A stretch of 64,000 nucleotides of DNA from Jiella mangrovi (GTDB taxonomy: Bacteria > Pseudomonadota > Alphaproteobacteria > Rhizobiales > Rhizobiaceae): NCBI RefSeq assembly GCF_017815135.1, contig NZ_JAGJCF010000002.1:62001-126000 (forward strand). Reading direction: 5' to 3'. Shown piece by piece: positions 32,633 to 41,536 of the stretch. The position numbers were made by a program, and so were the translations under genes. The notes beneath the pieces were generated by a model. The model had not been told where the DNA came from. It saw nothing but the letters and a program-made list of their open reading frames with translations, and searched no databases. Each line of letters begins with the position of its first letter. Positions within the stretch are counted from its first letter, which is position 1.

Positions 32633-33037
32633 TCAGCCCGGATGCGCCGCCGCCCAGCGCGCGTTCTGCGTCCGACCGCCATAGCCATAGGCGTCTCCGT
32701 CGGTCGCGTGGACATGGACATAGGATTCCTCGTGCACCGGGCCGAGCAGGGTCTGCATCTCGGCATGGGCGGCTTTGACGAAGGCTGCCGTCTCGGCTCT
32801 GGTGTTCGTTCCGGCGGTGATCTTGATGTCCAGCCAGAACGCCGAAAGCCCCCCATCCGTCGGCCGCTTACCGGCGACGAACCAGTTTTCGGGCTCGGCC
32901 GGCTCGACCAGGACGGCGGTCACTTCGGGGTCCTTGCCGAGAATCTCGGCGCTGAGGCGCGCCGCCAGTGCGGCGATGCGTGGCGGCAGTTCGGGGCGCT
33001 GGCTCGGCGTGACGAAGCGAATGGTGATCATCGGCAT
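32633..33037 (-). CDS. tautomerase family protein (MIF/4-OT superfamily)
   Basis: This is a 134-residue protein with start codon followed directly by Pro2 (MPMITIRFVT). In this superfamily the N-terminal proline exposed after Met removal is the catalytic base, which supports the start at 33037. The beta-alpha-beta pattern with EVTAVLVEPAEPENWFVAGKRP and a second half TRAETAAFVKAAHAEMQTLLG...SYVHVHATDGDAYGYGGRTQ fits a fused-repeat or MIF-like tautomerase. It is divergent from a LysR regulator across 94 bp containing a 20-bp palindrome, a classic LysR-target arrangement. Substrate unknown, possibly a keto-enol aromatic degradation intermediate. Confidence 0.82.
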   Translation of the reverse strand: MPMITIRFVTPSQRPELPPRIAALAARLSAEILGKDPEVTAVLVEPAEPENWFVAGKRPTDGGLSAFWLDIKITAGTNTRAETAAFVKAAHAEMQTLLGPVHEESYVHVHATDGDAYGYGGRTQNARWAAAHPG

Positions 33038-33085
33038 TTCGGGTCTCCTTCATGGGGTGTGACGCCGATTTTGACTTTCCATTAC

Positions 33086-33105
33086 CATCATACAATCCTA
33101 TGATG
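33086..33105. promoter_or_regulatory. LysR-type operator candidate in divergent tautomerase/LysR gap
   Basis: CATCATA-CAATCC-TATGATG is a perfect 7-bp inverted repeat, with T and A at LysR-like T-N11-A spacing within it. It lies 27 bp before the LysR start and 49 bp before the tautomerase start, in DNA markedly more A/T-rich than its surroundings. Autoregulation and control of the tautomerase are inferred. Confidence 0.65.
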
Positions 33106-33131
33106 AATAATATCTATGATCGTGTTTTTGT

Positions 33132-34019
33132 ATGATGCTCGATCTCGAGTCCGTCCGCCTCTTCGTGCTGACCGCCGAATACGGCAATCTCACCCGCGCT
33201 GCGGAGGCAGCCGGAACGGTGCAGCCCGTCGTCAGCCAGCGGATCAAGTCCCTGGAAAAGCGGCTCGGAAGGCAGCTTCTCGACCGCAGCCCGCGGCATC
33301 TTCACCTGACCGAGGCCGGCGCGGCGTTTCTCGGGCCGGCGCGCCAGCTGCTCGCCGCCCATGACGAGGCGCTGCGACTTGAAGACGATCGGCCGCCGGC
33401 CCTTAGCCTCGGCATCAGCGACCATGCGCTCGGCACGGCCTTCGACGCCGTTCTCCATCGCCTGCAGATCGCCTTGCCACCGCGCACGCCGCTTGCCTTG
33501 CGGATCGGTCAGTCGGCGGACATCCGCGCGCTCTTCGACAAAGGCTCGATCGATATCGCCATCGTTCGGCGCGAGGGGCAGGCGAACGAGGGTGAAGTCC
33601 TCGGAGAAGATCCGCTGGTCTGGCGGGTGCCGCCGGTATGGTCGGCGCCGCAGGGGCCGGTCCCCGTCGTCTGGCTTCCGCCGCCCTGCGGTGTCAGCGC
33701 CGTTGCCGCAAAGGCGCTCGATCGTGCCGGCCTGCCCTTTCGGGAAGCCTTCGTCGGAGGAAGCTGCCTCGCTTTGGTCACGGCGGTGCGGGCGGGCCTC
33801 GGCATCGCCCCGCTCGGCCGGCTCGTCGGCGGCGACCTTCCAGAGGCTCCAGCCGCATGGGGCCTGCCGGCCCTTCCTTCCTCGCAGATCGTCATGCTGG
33901 CGCGAACGCCCGGCCCGTCACAGGCCGCCGCGGCCCGCGCGCTGGTAGCCAGCGTGCGGGATATGCTGAAAAGCCCATCGGCCGCGCCCGGCCCGCGCTC
34001 AGCGCTCAGCAGAGCGTGA
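33132..34019 (+). CDS. LysR family transcriptional regulator
   Basis: This is a 295-residue LysR-type regulator (a second ATG lies at 33135). The N-terminal winged HTH is typical: LDLESVRLFVLTAEYGNLTRAAEAAGTVQPVVSQRIKSLEKRLGRQLLDRSPRHLHLTEAG. An effector-binding periplasmic-protein-like domain follows (LSLGISDHALGTAFDAVL ... GSIDIAIVRREG ... VTAVRAGLGIAPLGRLVG). It most likely controls the divergent tautomerase. Its 3' end overlaps the convergent serine dehydratase gene by 14 bp. Confidence 0.92.
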   Translation: MMLDLESVRLFVLTAEYGNLTRAAEAAGTVQPVVSQRIKSLEKRLGRQLLDRSPRHLHLTEAGAAFLGPARQLLAAHDEALRLEDDRPPALSLGISDHALGTAFDAVLHRLQIALPPRTPLALRIGQSADIRALFDKGSIDIAIVRREGQANEGEVLGEDPLVWRVPPVWSAPQGPVPVVWLPPPCGVSAVAAKALDRAGLPFREAFVGGSCLALVTAVRAGLGIAPLGRLVGGDLPEAPAAWGLPALPSSQIVMLARTPGPSQAAAARALVASVRDMLKSPSAAPGPRSALSRA

Positions 34020-35385
34020 CGTTGGCGGCGAGGCCTCCCAAGGCGGTCTCCTTGTATTTCTCGCTCATATCGACGCCGGTCTGGCGCATCGTCTCGATGA
34101 CCTGATCGAGGGAGACGAAGTGGGTGCCGTCGCCTTTGAGGGCGAGGCGCGCGGCGTTGATCGCCTTGACCGCGCCCATGGTGTTCCTCTCGATGCAGGG
34201 GATCTGGACGAGACCGCCGATCGGGTCGCAGGTGAGGCCGAGATTGTGTTCCATGGCGATCTCGGCAGCGTTCTCCACCTGCCTCGGCGTGCCGCCGAGA
34301 ACGGCGGTGAGCCCCGCCGCCGCCATCGAGCAGGCGACGCCCACCTCGCCCTGACAGCCCATCTCCGCCGCCGAGATCGAGGCGTTCTGCTTGTAGAGCG
34401 CCCCGATTGCCGCCGTCGTGGCGAGGAAGCGGATCGAGCCCTCGTCGTCGGCGCCGGGAACGAAGCGCTCGTAATAGGCGAGGATCGCAGGAATGACGCC
34501 CGCCGCCCCGTTGGTCGGCGCGGTGACGACCCGCCCGCCGGCGGCGTTTTCCTCGTTGACGGCCAAAGCATAGAGATTGACCCAGTCGAGCGTCGTCAAG
34601 GGATCGCGCAGCGCCCGCTCCGGTCGGTGAAGGAGATCCTGATAAAGCAGCTTGGCCCGGCGTTTGACCTTGAGCCCGCCGGGCAGGCAGCCATCCATCC
34701 GGCAGCCGCGCTCGATCGACGAGATCATCGCGTCGCGAATCGACAGGATGCCGGCCCGCACTTCGGCGCGGGAACGCCAGGTCTCTTCGTTGGCGAGAAC
34801 GAGATCGGCGATCGCGAAGCCTTCCTCGTCGCAATGGACGAGCAATTCGGCCGCATTGGCGAATTCATAGGGCGCGACGGCGTTTCTTAGGACCGGAGTC
34901 TCATCGCTGGCCTCTTCGGCCGACAGAACGAAGCCGCCGCCGACCGAATAATAGTCGGCGCGGTCGAATTCCGCGCCGCTTTCGTCGAAGACGACGAACC
35001 GCATTCCGTTGGGGTGGTGCGGCAGACGCTCGCGCTTGTGAAAGGTCAGCTCCTCGCCGTCGCGAAACGGCATTTTCCGCCTGCCGTCGAAAGCGATTTC
35101 CCCGGTTTCGCGGATTTGCGCATAGGCCTCCTCAGCAGCGTCCGGATCGATCTGGTCCGGCCGCATGCCCTGAAGGCCGAGCATCACGGCCTTGTCCGTG
35201 CCATGGCCGACGCCGGTCAGCGCCAGCGAGCCGTAAAGTTCGGCCACGACGCTCGCCACACGGTCCTTGGTCCCGCGCTCGTCGAGCCGATCGAGAAAGC
35301 GCCGGGCCGCCCACATCGGCCCGACCGTATGGGAGGACGAGGGCCCGATGCCGATCTTGAAGAGCTCGAACAGGCTGATCGACAT
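34006..35385 (-). CDS. sdaA: L-serine ammonia-lyase (iron-sulfur type, single chain)
   Basis: The ATG at 35385 gives 459 residues beginning [24 protein letters not shown], the conserved SdaA N-terminus. Upstream in-frame codons are not needed. The beta (ASB) domain and catalytic alpha domain are fused in one chain. [21 protein letters not shown] is conserved in the alpha domain. Cysteines for the [4Fe-4S] cluster are expected in [33 protein letters not shown] and the C-terminal NVTLC. The reaction is L-serine to pyruvate plus ammonia. Its 3' end overlaps the LysR gene in convergent orientation. It lies 79 nt downstream of the YihY gene on the same strand. Confidence 0.94.
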
Positions 35386-35464
35386 TGCGGCCGCTCCCAT
35401 ATGCCAGGGCACCTTGCCGTTGCGGGGTGCCTCGTTGCGAGGGGAGCGCGAACCGGCTTCCGCG

Positions 35465-36478
35465 TCAAGCGCTTCGGCCGATCCTTCGTCCGACAGTGTC
35501 GGCGACCCGTGCGCCACGCCGGCCGATCGGCTTGGCCGGCGGGTCGGTGGTGTCCACGGCCGTCTGGTGTTCCATCTCGGCGTTGATCTCGGCGCCGATG
35601 ATGAAGATCAGCGAGGAAATCCACACCCACATCATGAAGCCGACGACGGCGCCGAGCGAGCCGTACATGGCGTTGTAGTTGGCGAAGTTCGACAGATACC
35701 AGGAAAAGCCGATGGAGGCGACGAGCCAGACGCTCGCGGTCAGGAGCGCGCCGAGGGTCACCCAGCGCCAGCGCGCGCGTTTGCGGCTCGGCCCGTAGCG
35801 ATAGATGATCGCGATCGCCACGACGATGAGCACGAAGACGGCGGGCCAGCGCAGCGCGGCAATGACCGTCTCCGTATAGGTCCGCAATCCGAAGATCGCC
35901 ATCAGCGCCGGAACGACGCCGACGGCGACGATCAGGACGATGGCAAGGACGATGGCGCCGATCGTGAAGCAGAAGGCCACGAGGTTGAGCCGCAGGAAGC
36001 TGCGCTTCTCGCTTTCGCCATAGGCGACGTTCATCGCCTCGAACAGCGTCTTGATGCCGTTGTTCGCGCTCCACATGGCGAACAGAAAGCTGGTGACGAA
36101 GCCCAGCGAGAGCGACGTCGAATTCTGTTTGTTCAAGGTGGTGAGTTGCGCTTCGAGAAGATCGGTTCCCGATTTCGGCAGGAACTGGCCGATGAAGGCG
36201 ATGTGATCGCCGATCGTCGTCGGGTCGCTGACGAAGCCGTAAAACGACACGAACACGGCAAAGGCCGGAAACAGCGCCAGGAGGAGATAGAACGTCGCGC
36301 CGGCCGCGATCAGCATCACCCGGTCTTCGAAGAAGGAGACATAGATGCGGGCGGCGATGTCCTTCCAGCCCTTCCATGGGATTTTGGTCGGATAGTCCGC
36401 GTCGCGTCCGCGACCGGGCTCCCCGGCCCTGCGGCGCATTTCCTCACTGGTCTGGGCGGCGAACCGCGTTTCACTCAC
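35465..36478 (-). CDS. YihY/virulence factor BrkB family inner-membrane protein
   Basis: This is a 337-residue protein with about six membrane spans of the BrkB/YihY type. ARIYVSFFEDRVMLIAAGATFYLLLALFPAFAVFVSFYGFV is the conserved first segment. AMWSANNGIKTLFEAMNVAYGESEKRSFLRLNLVAFCFTIGAIV is the central signature, and YGSLGAVVGFMMWVWISSLIFIIGAEINAEMEHQT the last. The start is a GTG at 36478 with an AAGAGG very close upstream; the later ATG at about 36439 is an alternative. The C-terminal tail is basic. Family function is not established, although it was once mis-assigned as RNase BN. Confidence 0.88.
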   Translation of the reverse strand: MSETRFAAQTSEEMRRRAGEPGRGRDADYPTKIPWKGWKDIAARIYVSFFEDRVMLIAAGATFYLLLALFPAFAVFVSFYGFVSDPTTIGDHIAFIGQFLPKSGTDLLEAQLTTLNKQNSTSLSLGFVTSFLFAMWSANNGIKTLFEAMNVAYGESEKRSFLRLNLVAFCFTIGAIVLAIVLIVAVGVVPALMAIFGLRTYTETVIAALRWPAVFVLIVVAIAIIYRYGPSRKRARWRWVTLGALLTASVWLVASIGFSWYLSNFANYNAMYGSLGAVVGFMMWVWISSLIFIIGAEINAEMEHQTAVDTTDPPAKPIGRRGARVADTVGRRIGRSA

Positions 36479-36751
36479 CTCTTGTCGTCTCCGTTGGCGG
36501 GACCAGCAGCGCCCCGCTTCCCATCATGCCGTGAAAATTCGTCTCGTCATGGGAAGAATTCTGAAGGCCGGACCGTAACAGCATCCCGGCGCCCCGCAAT
36601 CGCCACAATGCCACAGGGGGCGCCTTCGTTCCTTTGGCCGCAAACGGCTGACGCCATCCGGCCGCCTTTCCCTATGGACAAGGCGCGCCGACGCTTTTAA
36701 GAAGCCATAAAGGTATATTTTCCTTAGCCGCCTGACGACGGACCATTCGCC

Positions 36752-37405
36752 ATGTTCTCGCACGATCGAATCTGGGCCGCGATCGACGCGCTCGCCGCGC
36801 GCAACAACCTTTCGGCGTCGGGTCTTGCGCGGCGCGCGGGCCTCGATCCAACGACCTTCAACCGGTCGAAGCGCAGCGCCGGCGACGGGCGGCCGCGCTG
36901 GCCGTCGACGGAATCGATCGCCAAGGTGATCGAGGCAACGGGCTCGACGATCGAGGATTTCACCGCGCTGATGGCCGGAAAGGGTGCTGGCGACGCCGGC
37001 CTGCAGGCACGCCGCGCTGCCGCCAGCGTGCCGCTGCTCGGCTTTGCCCAGGCCGGCGGCGGCGGCTTTTTCGACGATGCCGGCTATCCCGTCGGTCAGG
37101 GCTGGGACGAAATCCAGCTGCCGGCCCGATCCGACGAGACGACCTACGCACTCGAGGTCGCGGGCAGCTCGATGCTGCCGCTCTATCGCGACGGCGACGT
37201 CATCATCGTCGCCCCCGGCGCCTCGGTGCGGCGCGGCGACAGGGTGGTGGTGCGCACCCGCGAAGGCGAGGTGATGGCGAAGATCCTCCAGCGCCAGACC
37301 GCCCGCTCGATCGAGCTCGCCTCGGTCAATCCGGACTATCCCGACCTCCACTTTCGCGTCGAGGAGATCGAGTGGATGGCGCGAATTCTCTGGGCGAGCC
37401 AGTGA
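36752..37405 (+). CDS. S24 peptidase-type (phage-repressor-like) helix-turn-helix regulator
   Basis: This is a 217-residue protein with an N-terminal HTH (IWAAIDALAARNNLSASGLARRAGLDPTTFNRSKR...PSTESIAKVIEATGSTIEDFTALM) and a C-terminal LexA/CI-type S24 domain. The catalytic Ser lies in VAGSSMLPLYRDGD and the Lys in GEVMAKILQR. A candidate Ala-Gly autocleavage pair lies in GFAQAGGGGFF. This is the architecture of C2/CI-like repressors that self-cleave with RecA. No prophage is visible around it. Its stop overlaps the GTG of the SNase-like gene (GTGA), so the two are translationally coupled. Confidence 0.85.
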   Translation: MFSHDRIWAAIDALAARNNLSASGLARRAGLDPTTFNRSKRSAGDGRPRWPSTESIAKVIEATGSTIEDFTALMAGKGAGDAGLQARRAAASVPLLGFAQAGGGGFFDDAGYPVGQGWDEIQLPARSDETTYALEVAGSSMLPLYRDGDVIIVAPGASVRRGDRVVVRTREGEVMAKILQRQTARSIELASVNPDYPDLHFRVEEIEWMARILWASQ

Positions 37406-38133
37406 GAATTTCCGTCGATGTCGCCGCCATCCGGCGTAACATCGCCGTGGCAGTGGGCCTGATGCTGGTGTTTGCCTTCGTGATGTGGCTGGCGCCGGAA
37501 AAGGACGCGGGCCGCACCGTGTTCGAGGCCGGCCGCAGCCGCCCGCAAGCTCCCGCCACGCAGACCGCAAACGAGCCGCAGAAGACCAGCCCTCGGGACG
37601 AACGGGTCGCCGGCCAACGGTCTTCGACCTCGACCCCGGCCTCGCACAGCATGGCGTCGCGCGGCGAGACAGCCGCCGGCGCTTCGACCGAGCAGGAACC
37701 GCTGGAACGGCTGCCGCCACGCCCGCCCTTGTCAGACGAGGCGCTTCGGGCCGATACGCCGCGCCCGAAACTTCTGCCCCGCCCCGTCGCCCTCGATGGA
37801 GCCCATATCGCCTATCGCCAGGGCGTGATCACGCTTCCCGGCGTCGAGGCGGTGCCGCTCGCCGAACAGTGCGGCAGCGGCGCCGCGGCCTTCCCCTGCG
37901 GCGTCATGGCGCGCACCGAGCTCCGCCGCTTCCTGCGCGGGCGCTCCATCGCCTGCGAGGTGCCGGACGATTTCGGCGTCAGACGCGGCGAAGCCACAAC
38001 TGCCTGCACCGTCGCCGACGAGGACATCGGCCGCTGGGTGGTCGAGAACGGCTGGGCCCGGGCGACGCCGGACGGGCCCTATGTCGAGGTCGAAGCGGCG
38101 GCGAGGAAGGCTCAGCGCGGCATCTGGCGGTAG
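37402..38133 (+). CDS. membrane-anchored SNase-like (thermonuclease-fold) protein
   Basis: A GTG at 37402 overlapping the upstream TGA gives 243 residues. An N-terminal anchor (NIAVAVGLMLVFAFVMWLAP) is followed by a Pro/Ser/Glu-rich linker. The C-terminal domain (VALDGAHIAYRQGVITLPGVEAVPL...CGVMARTELRRFLRGRSIACEVP...ATTACTVADEDIGRWVVENGWARATPDGPYVEVEAAARKAQRGIWR) follows the staphylococcal-nuclease/thermonuclease pattern, ending in the usual A(R/K)xxxxGIW. The canonical Arg/Glu/Arg catalytic set is not evident, so enzymatic activity is doubtful. Coupling to an S24 regulator suggests shared expression. Confidence 0.72.
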   Translation: MRISVDVAAIRRNIAVAVGLMLVFAFVMWLAPEKDAGRTVFEAGRSRPQAPATQTANEPQKTSPRDERVAGQRSSTSTPASHSMASRGETAAGASTEQEPLERLPPRPPLSDEALRADTPRPKLLPRPVALDGAHIAYRQGVITLPGVEAVPLAEQCGSGAAAFPCGVMARTELRRFLRGRSIACEVPDDFGVRRGEATTACTVADEDIGRWVVENGWARATPDGPYVEVEAAARKAQRGIWR

Positions 38134-38204
38134 GGCGAAGAGCCCCGGTGCGGGAGAACGGTATCGGGCCGCGGCTGCGCGGTCGTCCGCCTCTCCCCCT
38201 TCCC

Positions 38205-39851
38205 TCAGCTCGCCGCCGAAAGCTTGCCCTCCAAGGCCTGGCTGATCAGCGAACGGGTCTCGTCGATGCCGTAGAGCGCGACGAAGGAGCCGAAGCGCGG
38301 GCCCTTCTGTTGGCCGAGCAGGATCTGGTAGAGCGCCTGGAACCACTCGACCGAGACGCCCGGCCCGCCTTCGGGGCCCTTCTTCTTGAGGTCCTGATAG
38401 CGCTCGATCGGCCGCGCGACGTCGAGCATGGCGTTCTGGATCGCCTCGCCATCGGCGTCCTCGGGCAGCGATGCGAGCTTTTCGTCGAGCGAGCGAAGCG
38501 CTGCGCGTTCGACATCGTCGGGTGCCCGGAACTGCTTGGTCGGCCGGACGAAATCCTCGTAGTAGCGCAGCGCGTAGCCGACCAGCCGGTCGAGCTCGGG
38601 ATCGGTCTCAGGCGTCGTGCCCGGCGCATAGCGACTGATGAAGCCCCAGAGCGTCTCGGTGTTGGACGCGTTCGAGGCCGAAACCAGATTAAGCAACATC
38701 GCAAAGGGCACGGCGATGCCCTGCGCCGGCGGCATGCCGTCGTGGATATGCCAGACCGGGTTCTGCAGCCGCGGCTTCAGATCCTGACGCTGATAGGCCG
38801 AAAGAAACGCGTAATAGTCGTCGACGGCCTTCGGGATGACGTCGAAGTAGAGCTTCTTCGCCGTCCGCGGCTTCTGGAACATGTAGAGTGACAGGCTCTC
38901 GGGCGAGGCATAGGCAAGCCACTCGTCGATGGTGATGCCGTTGCCCTTCGACTTCGAGATCTTCTCGCCATTCTGGTCGAGGAAGAGCTCGTAGACGAAA
39001 TGCTCCGGCGCGCGGCCGCCGAGAATCTCGCAGATCCTGTCGTAGATCGGCGCGTTGGTCTGGTGGTCCTTGCCGAACATCTCGAAGTCGACGCCGAGCG
39101 CCGCCCAGCGCATGCCGAAATCCGGCTTCCACTGCAGCTTGACCTGACCGCCTGTGACGGGAAGCGTCACGTCCTGTCCGCCTTCGTCGGCGAAGGTGAT
39201 CGTCCCGGCGGCCGCATCGACGGCCTTCATCGGCACGTAGAGAACCCGCCCCGTCGTCGGCGAGATCGGCAGGAACGGGCTGTAGGTCGCCTGCCGCTCC
39301 GCCCCAAGCGTCGGCAGCATCACGTCCATGATGTCCTGGTAGCGCGCGGCGGCGCGCAGCAGCACCTCGTCGAACCGACCGGAGCGGTAGTATTGCGTCG
39401 CGCTGGCAAACTCGTAATCGAAGCCGAAGGCATCGAGAAATCGGCGCAGCATGGCGTTGTTGTGATCGGCGAAGCTCTCATACTCGCCGCCGAAGGGGTT
39501 CGGCACCGCCGAAAGCGGCTTGTGAAGATGCGGCTCGAGCAGGGACCGGTCCGGCACGTTTTCCGGGATCTTGCGCATGCCGTCCATGTCGTCGGAAAAG
39601 CAGATCAGCCGTGTCGGCACCTGATCGTCGGTGAGAACACGGAAGGCGTGGCGCACCATCGATGTGCGCGCCACCTCGCCGAAGGTGCCGATATGCGGCA
39701 GGCCGGAGGGGCCATAGCCGGTCTCGAACAGGACCTCGGCCGGCATTCCGGAGGCCTCGAACCGTTTCAGGAGTTTGCGCGCCTCCTCGAACGGCCAGGC
39801 ATTGGAGGCGAGCGCCTCTTCGCGCATCGGTTCGGCATCGGGGGTCGGCAT
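38205..39851 (-). CDS. lysS: lysyl-tRNA synthetase, class I
   Basis: The ATG at 39851 gives 548 residues. It is a class I LysRS (archaeal/alphaproteobacterial type), not the common class II enzyme. The HIGH-like motif is PHIGT in [18 protein letters not shown], and the KMSKS-like motif is [29 protein letters not shown] and a C-terminal helical anticodon-binding region are also present. It charges tRNA-Lys. The gene stands alone on the minus strand, convergent with the SNase-like gene. No class II lysS is visible in the window. Confidence 0.95.
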   Translation of the reverse strand: MPTPDAEPMREEALASNAWPFEEARKLLKRFEASGMPAEVLFETGYGPSGLPHIGTFGEVARTSMVRHAFRVLTDDQVPTRLICFSDDMDGMRKIPENVPDRSLLEPHLHKPLSAVPNPFGGEYESFADHNNAMLRRFLDAFGFDYEFASATQYYRSGRFDEVLLRAAARYQDIMDVMLPTLGAERQATYSPFLPISPTTGRVLYVPMKAVDAAAGTITFADEGGQDVTLPVTGGQVKLQWKPDFGMRWAALGVDFEMFGKDHQTNAPIYDRICEILGGRAPEHFVYELFLDQNGEKISKSKGNGITIDEWLAYASPESLSLYMFQKPRTAKKLYFDVIPKAVDDYYAFLSAYQRQDLKPRLQNPVWHIHDGMPPAQGIAVPFAMLLNLVSASNASNTETLWGFISRYAPGTTPETDPELDRLVGYALRYYEDFVRPTKQFRAPDDVERAALRSLDEKLASLPEDADGEAIQNAMLDVARPIERYQDLKKKGPEGGPGVSVEWFQALYQILLGQQKGPRFGSFVALYGIDETRSLISQALEGKLSAAS

Positions 39852-40067
39852 GTTTTTTCCAGAAATGATCGAGAGAAACGATGGTCCAAAGCCGCCGGCA
39901 AAGACCGGTCGGAAATGCACGGCAAGGTCTAGAAAGAAGCGGGCCCTGCGTCAACAAACCCGGCGTCTCGGGAAAGCTCGCTTGAGCCGCCCCGGCGCCT
40001 CGGCACTTGTGGCGAAGCGATCCGATTCCTAGGTTTGCCGCACTGGAGCCGCGATGGAGCAAAGAGC

Positions 40068-40478
40068 ATGGCAGCAATGAACCCGCAGGACGCACTCGTC
40101 CATCTGTTGATCGCCGTCGCCGCAGCCGATGGCCAGATCAGCGGGATCGAGCAACGCGAGTTCACCGTGCTGCTTCGCACCCTCCCCGTCTTCGAAGGCT
40201 TCGACGAAGGCCGGCTGACGGAACTCGCCCATGACTGCGGGCAGTTGCTCGACAAGGACGATGGCCTCGACGAGATCATCGCAAACCTCTTGAACTCCGT
40301 GCCGACCAATCTCTACGAGACCGCCTATGCTCTGGCCGTCGAAGTCATCGCAGCCGACAGCGATGCCTCCGAGCCCGAACTGCGACTTCTCGAAATGCTG
40401 CGCGACGCCTTCGAGCTCGACCGGCTGACCGCCGGCGCGATCGAGCACTCGGCAAGGGTGCGCTATCGCAAGCTGTGA
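40068..40478 (+). CDS. TerB-family protein
   Basis: The ATG at 40068 gives 136 residues, nearly all one TerB-type helical domain. ALVHLLIAVAAADGQISGIEQREFTVLLRTLP and a second ALAVEVIAADSDASEPELRLLEMLRDAFELD repeat the (A)xADGxIsxxE acidic signature likely to bind a metal ion. There is no signal peptide or membrane span. TerB-like single-domain proteins occur in tellurite/stress loci and as stand-alone cytoplasmic proteins of unknown role. No other ter gene is nearby. Confidence 0.82.
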   Translation: MAAMNPQDALVHLLIAVAAADGQISGIEQREFTVLLRTLPVFEGFDEGRLTELAHDCGQLLDKDDGLDEIIANLLNSVPTNLYETAYALAVEVIAADSDASEPELRLLEMLRDAFELDRLTAGAIEHSARVRYRKL

Positions 40479-40584
40479 CGACGGCCCGCGCGCTGCCGGA
40501 CTGAATGCCGAATTCAGCCCAATCAGCTGACCGGCATCGCGCGATGGGCGCGCTGGTCGAAGTCGCGATGCGTGGCCCGATAAA

Positions 40585-41433
40585 TCAGAACGCGCTGATC
40601 GGAAAATAGCGCAGCATCAACTCCGTCATCTGCCCCTTGGCGACGAGCTGCGCGATGGCGTAGTCGATGGCGGTGGCAAGGCCGGGGTCGCTTGGCTGAA
40701 CCGCAACTGACAGTCCCTCGCCCAAAAACCGATCCGACAGGAACGGCCCGCCCGCAAAAACGCAGCATTGCGCCGCGGCGTCGCTTTCCAGCCAGAACGA
40801 CAGGCTGACGCCATCGCCGAAATACGCATCGATCTTGCCCTGCCGCAACGCGGCGAGAGCTTGGAGGCGATCGGGAAATGTCTGCACCGTCGCGGCTGGA
40901 AAGAAGGCGCGAAGCATGGCGCCATGGGCGCTCCCCTCCGCCACCCCGACGACCTTCGCACTCAGATGGTCACCGATCGGCTGTTCGATCGGGCGGTCCT
41001 TGCGCGCTACGAACCGAGCCGGATACCGGAAATAGGGCTGGGTAAAAGCGAATTCGCGCCGCGTGGTCGCGTTCATGGCGAGCCCGGCGATAATTGCCTC
41101 GCCGTCACCGCGTTTCAGGGCCGGCACGAGATCGGCAAAAGGAAGCGCCTCGATCTGGCACTTGGGAAGAACGCCCAGCTCCTCGCAGATCGCCTTGGCG
41201 AGATCGACGTTGAATCCCGTCAGCATGCCCCGCGCGTCGAGAAAATTGAACGGCGGATAGTCCGTCGAGGTCATGAAGCGGATGCGCTGGCGACTGGTGA
41301 GGTCGGGTTTGGCAATCCGCTGATGCTGGTCCACGAAGTTTGGCGTCGCCACCGTTTCGCGACCATCGTCGGCCGCAAGCGACGGCATCGCGAAGCCGAC
41401 TATGAAAAAGACGAGGCAAATCAACCAGCGCAA
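40585..41433 (-). CDS. family 3 extracellular solute-binding protein (amino-acid type)
   Basis: I place the start at TTG 41433 because AGGGA lies 8 nt before it and the product then opens with a textbook signal peptide (LRWLICLVFFIVGFAMPSLAA). A GTG at 41481 would add 16 residues. The 282-residue protein is a periplasmic binding protein: IRFMTSTDYPPFNFLDARGMLTGFNVDLAKAICEELG...CQIEALPFADLVPALKRGDGEAIIAGLAMNATTRREFAFTQPYF. The signature Arg for amino-acid alpha-carboxylate is in TTRRE. No permease or ATPase gene is adjacent, so it is an orphan. It is divergent from a glycosyltransferase gene, with 103 bp between starts. Such orphans can act as sensors or serve distant transporters. Confidence 0.87.
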   Translation of the reverse strand: MRWLICLVFFIVGFAMPSLAADDGRETVATPNFVDQHQRIAKPDLTSRQRIRFMTSTDYPPFNFLDARGMLTGFNVDLAKAICEELGVLPKCQIEALPFADLVPALKRGDGEAIIAGLAMNATTRREFAFTQPYFRYPARFVARKDRPIEQPIGDHLSAKVVGVAEGSAHGAMLRAFFPAATVQTFPDRLQALAALRQGKIDAYFGDGVSLSFWLESDAAAQCCVFAGGPFLSDRFLGEGLSVAVQPSDPGLATAIDYAIAQLVAKGQMTELMLRYFPISAF

Positions 41434-41536
41434 GAATAATTCCCTCAATAGTTGGTTTACCTGACCATTCAACTTCAACACGATACCCAGGGGTTGCCGG
41501 AAAAGACAATACAGCCTGAAGACGCAGGAGGGTTCG

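Noticed and set aside
36752-37405. Remnant prophage suggested by the CI-like S24 regulator
   Set aside because: No phage structural, integrase, replication or lysis genes are found around it; neighbours are ordinary chromosomal genes.
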